DNA of 64,000 bases. It comes from Nissolia schottii (taxonomy: Eukaryota > Streptophyta > Magnoliopsida > Fabales > Fabaceae). The notes under the pieces are model-generated. The model did not search any database and was not told where the DNA came from. It saw only the letters and a list, made by a program, of their open reading frames with translations. A program made the position numbers and the translations under genes. The DNA is taken from contig QANU01003176.1 of the NCBI GenBank assembly GCA_003254905.1, positions 1,282,684 to 1,346,683 on the forward strand, given 5' to 3'. Of this stretch, positions 59,801 through 64,000 are shown piece by piece; the first letter of the stretch is position 1, and every line of letters starts with the position of its first letter.

Positions 59801-60290
59801 GCATAAATCATATTAAACCCCAGCATTATATAGCATTCCCCAGAAAACGCAATCACATAAAAACACCTCCTTTATCATTCCACACTCTACTAAACACTAT
59901 AATGGTCACAAATTGTAAATCAGTATAACCAAAAAACCATCACTGAAATTTCAATATGATGATTAAAAGGAGAGAATATTTTCAACAAACACGTGGCGTG
60001 CCTTGTGTATATCGATGCAGGGTCGGAATCGAACAGCGCATTGAATAGAAGCTGCAGATTTTCCTGTTCAGTAGTAAAATAATAATAAAAATTAGAAAGA
60101 AAAAAAAAAAGAGAAAGAAATTGAAAACATACTGATAGAGAAAAAAAAAATTACGGGAAGCTGAGGAAGGGTTGCTGAGGGTGAGAAAACGGAGCTGATT
60201 GGTGCCGATGATTCGCGAGTTTTGCACGAAACCGCGATGAAGGAAGGAGGAACAAGTGGTGGAGGATTGAGTTGAAGGGAGATTGCGCAT
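56831..60290 (-). CDS. HISN3: Plastid phosphoribosylformimino-AICAR-phosphate isomerase (HisA; 8 exons)
   Basis: Minus-strand exons 60155-60290, 60002-60063, 59109-59316, 58432-58517, 57947-58048, 57541-57674, 57281-57329 and 56831-57007 join to 317 residues. It catalyses the fourth step of histidine synthesis (EC 5.3.1.16), a TIM-barrel sugar isomerisation, in the plastid. The N-terminal 55 residues are Ser/Thr/Asn-rich (transit peptide). [17 protein letters not shown] holds the first catalytic Asp (63). [43 protein letters not shown] and [15 protein letters not shown] are the expected barrel and phosphate-binding segments. The start MRNLPS was chosen because exon phases require this frame; the overlapping MAPLFR frame does not join. 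The exon 2 donor appears to be GC (AAG|GCACGC), and intron 2 is a tandem repeat. Otherwise intact. Confidence 0.93.
59339..59990. repeat. Three-copy tandem repeat (period 233-239 bp) filling HISN3 intron 2
   Basis: The phrase TCACATAAAAACA starts at 59381, 59620 and 59853 (spacings 239 and 233). Other shared phrases are TTTATCATTTCACA, CAATAGAAYCAAAA, TTCAATATAG and TTTTTAACAAAAGG. The third copy ends with TTTTCAACAAACACG directly at the apparent exon 2 donor, so nearly the whole 685-bp intron is this array. Confidence 0.85.
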
Positions 60291-60459
60291 TCTCGAAGGT
60301 TGAGAGGGCTGTGAATACAATGATGCAGTGAAGTGAAGTTCTGAGGCGGAACAAGGGAGCCAAAAGAGCTTATGCACCAAAAGAATCACCTCTCTCCCCT
60401 TTGTTTTTTTTTTTTAAATTTTTTTTTATAATATTCCCCCATTATTAATATTGGGGCTG

Positions 60460-61014
60460 GGAGTGAGACGAGCTTTGCTTAGCCGAGCTAGCTAATATTG
60501 AGGCTCACCTCACTTCATTATGAATCGAGTTAGGCTCCAACTCATTTAGAGTTGAGCCAAATTTTAGAGTTCAAGCTCAATTTACAGGAAGTTTATTTAA
60601 CTTAAGTAAACTCATATAAGTTAACTCACAAACTATTTAAATTTAATTAAATAATTCAAATTATATACACGTTGAGTCTTTTATGTTTAATAAATTATAA
60701 CATGTATAATCATAATAACATAGTCTTACTGCTGTTTAATAAAAAACTAGTCTTACTACTATGTTTATTAAAAAAAATTGGCCTTACTATTACTTCAATT
60801 CTAGTAATAATGAGAAAACATGATTATATACATATGCGCATATAATTGAGTCAACTCACGAGCTAGTTGAACATAATAAAGCTCAAATTTGACTCATTTA
60901 ATAAATGAGTTGAAATCATAAGTTAAACTCAATTCATGAGCTCATGAGCTCGGCTTATCAAGCTATTAATAAATCGAATTATAAATAGTTCACGAGTTAG
61001 CTTGACTCACTTCC
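60460..61014. mobile_element. Non-autonomous hAT-like repeat rich in GAGCTCG/AGCC motifs
   Basis: The left end GGGAGTGAGACGAGCTTTGC and the right end TTAGCTTGACTCACTTCCC are inverted. Both sides carry GAGCTCG, AGCCGAGCT and AACTCATGAGC-like motifs. About 555 bp, without coding content, just upstream of HISN3. Confidence 0.6.
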
Positions 61015-62564
61015 CGTTTTAGTTAATAGTAGCTGGAAAGAAAATTTTAGCTTGTTTATTAATTAAAGACTTAAGAGCATGTTTGGCAAACTTGTCAAAC
61101 AACTTTTACTTTCAACAAGGATAATATACAGGTTACTTTCTAACAATTATTTCAATATTCTAAGTGGTTCTTGAAAAATGAATAAATAAAATAGCAACTT
61201 AGTCCTTGATGTTTCATAACGTCATCCCCCCGGTTAATTCTTCTATTCATGAGGCCGTTAATAGATGTTGATGTATCTGTTAACTTGGTCATTTTCTCCC
61301 ATCTCTCTTAGTCATCATATGAAATTTCTAAATTACCCTCACACATTTCATCAAACTCTAAACAGCCTCTTTCTTCTTCCGCTCCCAAGCCTACAACCCA
61401 ACTCATCTTAATTATATACAAATGATTATTAAAATAAGCATTATTTAAATAAGTTTAATTTTAAATCTTTTTCAAACACACCTAAATATGTTTCGAAATC
61501 CGTATAAATGTCTGAGATTTGATTTAGATTCTTAAAAAGATATATATTTTGATCTAAACACGTAAGGAATTTTTTTATTCTTTTGTGTAGGCAAGCTCAA
61601 AGAATATTTTATTTTTAACTCATTTTCTTTAAAATCTTTCGTTTTTACATACTCAAAGAAAATTTTAATATTTAAATCAAATAGAAGAAATTTCTCTTAC
61701 TTTCATCATTTTATGTGAGGGTAATGATTCTCTCTAGAATTATATAATTTAGACTATGATAGAGAAGAAAGACAAAATGTTACACTTATTAAGAATATTT
61801 CCTTATCGTGACCGAAACAAGAATTTCTACTGTTTCTTTTACTTCTACAATGTAGTTCTAGTTTTTGTTATCTTCATTTTTATTGGGTACTTGAATCCAA
61901 TTTTTCTTTTTCTCTTGCTTGCTTGTGTTTTTTTTTTTAATTATTATTATTATGGTCTCTATAACATCGTTTTTGTATTGTATTGTATTGTATAGTACAT
62001 AGTACGGAAAAAAATGAGTTTTCTGAGGCGGTCCAGTCCAATTCACTTAAAGCCAGCATGTACATATAATTTATTGAAGAAATTGTTATATTTTCAAAAT
62101 GTAATCAATGATTATATAATGATTAGATGAATAATGTTACAATTTTTATAGATCTCCGATGTAATCATAACCAAAAAAACAATTTTGATAGATCTCACTT
62201 TCATCATTGCTTTGCAGGGATTTGGGGTCACAATCCAGGCACAGCTGCACAACAAACAATCCTATGAAAGCATTGTAAAGCCATAGTTGATGTAAAATGA
62301 AGGTAATGTGCTACAATAATTTTCCATACGTGGACTTTCCATAAACTCCGAAGCCAGTAAAACTGCAAATCCAATGTTTCCAGAATAAAACGTTTCAACA
62401 AATACAGAATTTTGAATTAAATATTTTATATGTTCAAACAGGTATTGAAACCAAGCTTGGGAATTAAGCTTAACAAAGAGACAAGCACATATGACCCTTA
62501 TTGCAAAAAATGCAAATTGTTATTTAGCTCAGTGATCAAGATGTTCTGGAATCTGGATATTCAT
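61015..62564. other. Intergenic region between HISN3 and the right-edge gene
   Basis: Apart from copy B of the dispersed repeat, AT-rich DNA with no gene. 62200-62564 is probably the 3' flank of the minus-strand gene ending at 62565. Confidence 0.4.
61590..61748 (+). repeat. Dispersed repeat, copy B
   Basis: Matches 33285-33428 in the same orientation, with a short internal insertion around 61640-61670. Unclassified. Confidence 0.65.
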
Positions 62565-63387
62565 TCACTCTTCTGATGGCCGTTGCCCAAGCACAGGAAT
62601 GTCCTCATATCGCTTCTGCAGAAGAAAATGGAATATATTGTTGTAAAGCTGTAATAGCAAAAGTAATCATTGCATCATTAAACTCAGAAGCCCACAAAAT
62701 TCATGCTTGTAATCCGTATATAACTATCCCCTCCTCTCTCCAACAATGAAAAAAACAATTATGTAAATAAAATTTCATTAGAGGACCAACAATGAAATTT
62801 GACCTCTGCATTTGATCCTTCATTTAAGAAAATGAAAGTACACACTATAAGTCAACTTTGATTCAGATAAATGGAATAACAACTTTTCTTTCTCCTCCGT
62901 TAAGAACTAGTATCATCATAGAATAGAAGCAAGACAAAGCTATCAACAGGCGATAACAGAAAGCCGAGAGGTGGAGAAGCTAGGCACAGAGAGACATGGC
63001 AATTGGAAGTCGAGACCAATTTATGCCTACCTAATAGATTTCTGAGTTCTCGACACAAAGAAAAAGGCGTGTGAGAGTGTTCACGTCACCATAATGTGAA
63101 TAAAAACTATCTTTTGCACTCAAGACAGCAAAATTCAAGTCTGTCTAGGCCCTTTTAAAAGTTCATGAAACATAAAGATCTTAAACCTACGCTTTTAGGA
63201 ATATAAGGTAAGATAAGATTAGACAGAAATAGCCCCTTTGCAAGTTTCAAAACACACAGTAGTAAAGAGTCAAGACCAACAACAATAAGACACAAAAACA
63301 GAGAATCATTTCATCTGATCAATCAAGCAGATTAAATACCCCAACATTATTGTGCTCCCAGATTTTGTGAACTCCATAATCCACAGC
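62565..63387 (-). CDS. Last two exons of an unrecognised small protein
   Basis: Exon 63340-63387 (acceptor CGCAG|GCTGTGG, donor GGG|GTATTT) encodes AVDYGVHKIWEHNNVG. It joins in phase to the terminal exon 62565-62615 (acceptor CTGCAG|AAGCGA), which encodes KRYEDIPVLGQRPSEE and a stop. The intron is 724 bases. Upstream exons are not seen in the remaining 600 bases and probably lie beyond the window. Codon-like sequence with precise splice signals makes a real gene likely, but I do not recognise the family. The short charged C-terminus would suit a small organelle membrane-complex subunit, which is a guess. Coordinates cover only the visible 3' part. Confidence 0.6.
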
Positions 63388-64000
63388 CTGCGACCAAAAA
63401 AACAAAGAAATCTCTCAGTATTGAAACCCGCAAAAACTAACCTCAATAGAAAGTGTGGTGAAACAGAGAAACACTAATCATCTATCTCTGAAATGTAACA
63501 GTATAAATACACAGTTGTGTTATGCAACTAAATAACAGAAAATAACTGATACCTAACTCACCAGCTACTCTAACTACCTACCCATAAGTTATGAACTTAT
63601 GAGTACTAAGCATATTCTGATCTGTAATAATTGTAAATGCAAAACCCTAAAATAATTGTAAACAAGCTTGCACTCCAAAATTTCAAAAATGTCATAGGAA
63701 ATACTCCATCAAACTTCCAAAAAAATTAATAAAGCAATTGATTCAACAATCTGAACAATAAACCACATATGCTTGAACCTCCAGAGAACTAGTAAATCTC
63801 ACACAACCTTCTCAATTCAATTTTTTCTTTTTCCGTAGAAAAACAAATATTCTAATCTAACCTAAACTCAACTTTGATACACTGAAATTAAAATACAGGA
63901 TTAAAATTCTATTAATTCTGTTTTCAAAATCAATAAACAAAAGGCATCGGGTTCGCCATTCTGCATCAGAAACTAAGATATTCTGAATTAAAAAGCAAAC
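63388..64000. other. Right-edge region, probably intron of the 62565 gene
   Basis: AT-rich, no convincing exon on either strand. If the 62565 gene continues, this is intron or 5' region. Confidence 0.35.

Noticed and set aside
60151..60363. Frame starting MAPLFRLRTSL over HISN3 exon 1
   Set aside because: It does not join in phase with exon 2 (which needs one leftover base). The MRNLPS frame from 60290 does and yields the conserved FRPCIDIHK.

Overview
This window is nuclear DNA from a flowering plant, most likely a legume of the bean/soybean group. The evidence is AT-rich intergenic sequence, short exons with GT..AG introns, legume-type MITEs, and proteins that resemble dicot (legume-like) orthologues. 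No bacterial, organellar or viral gene set is present. One assembly gap (936 N) lies at 44037-44972. I recognised families from memory and by reading the sequence; no database search was run.

Genes, left to right: an open reading frame running off the left edge (1-211, minus, uncertain); an intronless PLS-DYW pentatricopeptide RNA-editing factor resembling MEF10 (349-2208, minus); a small plus-strand gene of unknown function whose first exon (3939-4055) is cut off from a possible second exon (about 8322) by about 4 kb of nested transposons; a chloroplast half-size ABC transporter of the ABCB29 type in 11 exons (9472-14152, minus); an F-box/DUF295 gene in 2 coding exons (16804-19688, minus); an intronless basic Ser-rich protein of unknown function (25765-26640, plus); a secreted alpha carbonic anhydrase in 6 exons (39553-43089, minus); a plastid thioredoxin-fold protein with tandem GST-N/glutaredoxin-like modules in 12 exons (48044-52910, minus); the histidine-biosynthesis isomerase HISN3/HisA in 8 exons (56831-60290, minus); and the last two exons of an unrecognised small protein (62565-63387, minus). 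For every multi-exon gene I checked that splice phases join into one open frame.

The rest is repeat-rich. It includes a nested hAT-like/TIR cluster with a 268-bp tandem array (4700-8320), several MITEs, a 654-bp hAT-type element (21132-21785), a miniature LTR element of about 1 kb (22189-23251), a 3.6-kb non-autonomous CACTA element (27442-31029), a decayed CACTA transposase fragment (35820-36475), a probable solo LTR (about 45690-46890), and a composite locus (54063-56198). In that composite, a copia RT/RNase H fragment and a DNA-level copy of the first exon of a TGA-type bZIP gene sit between about 200-bp inverted arms.

The genes do not form one pathway; each is a housekeeping or plastid/mitochondrial gene. 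The ABCB29 and thioredoxin-fold genes are also close together in Arabidopsis (At5g03910 and At5g03880, from memory), which suggests conserved microsynteny. The most unusual items are the TGA/copia composite, a probable GC-AG intron in HISN3 whose intron is a tandem triplication, a fold-back MITE family with three copies sitting in introns, and the transposon-split small gene.
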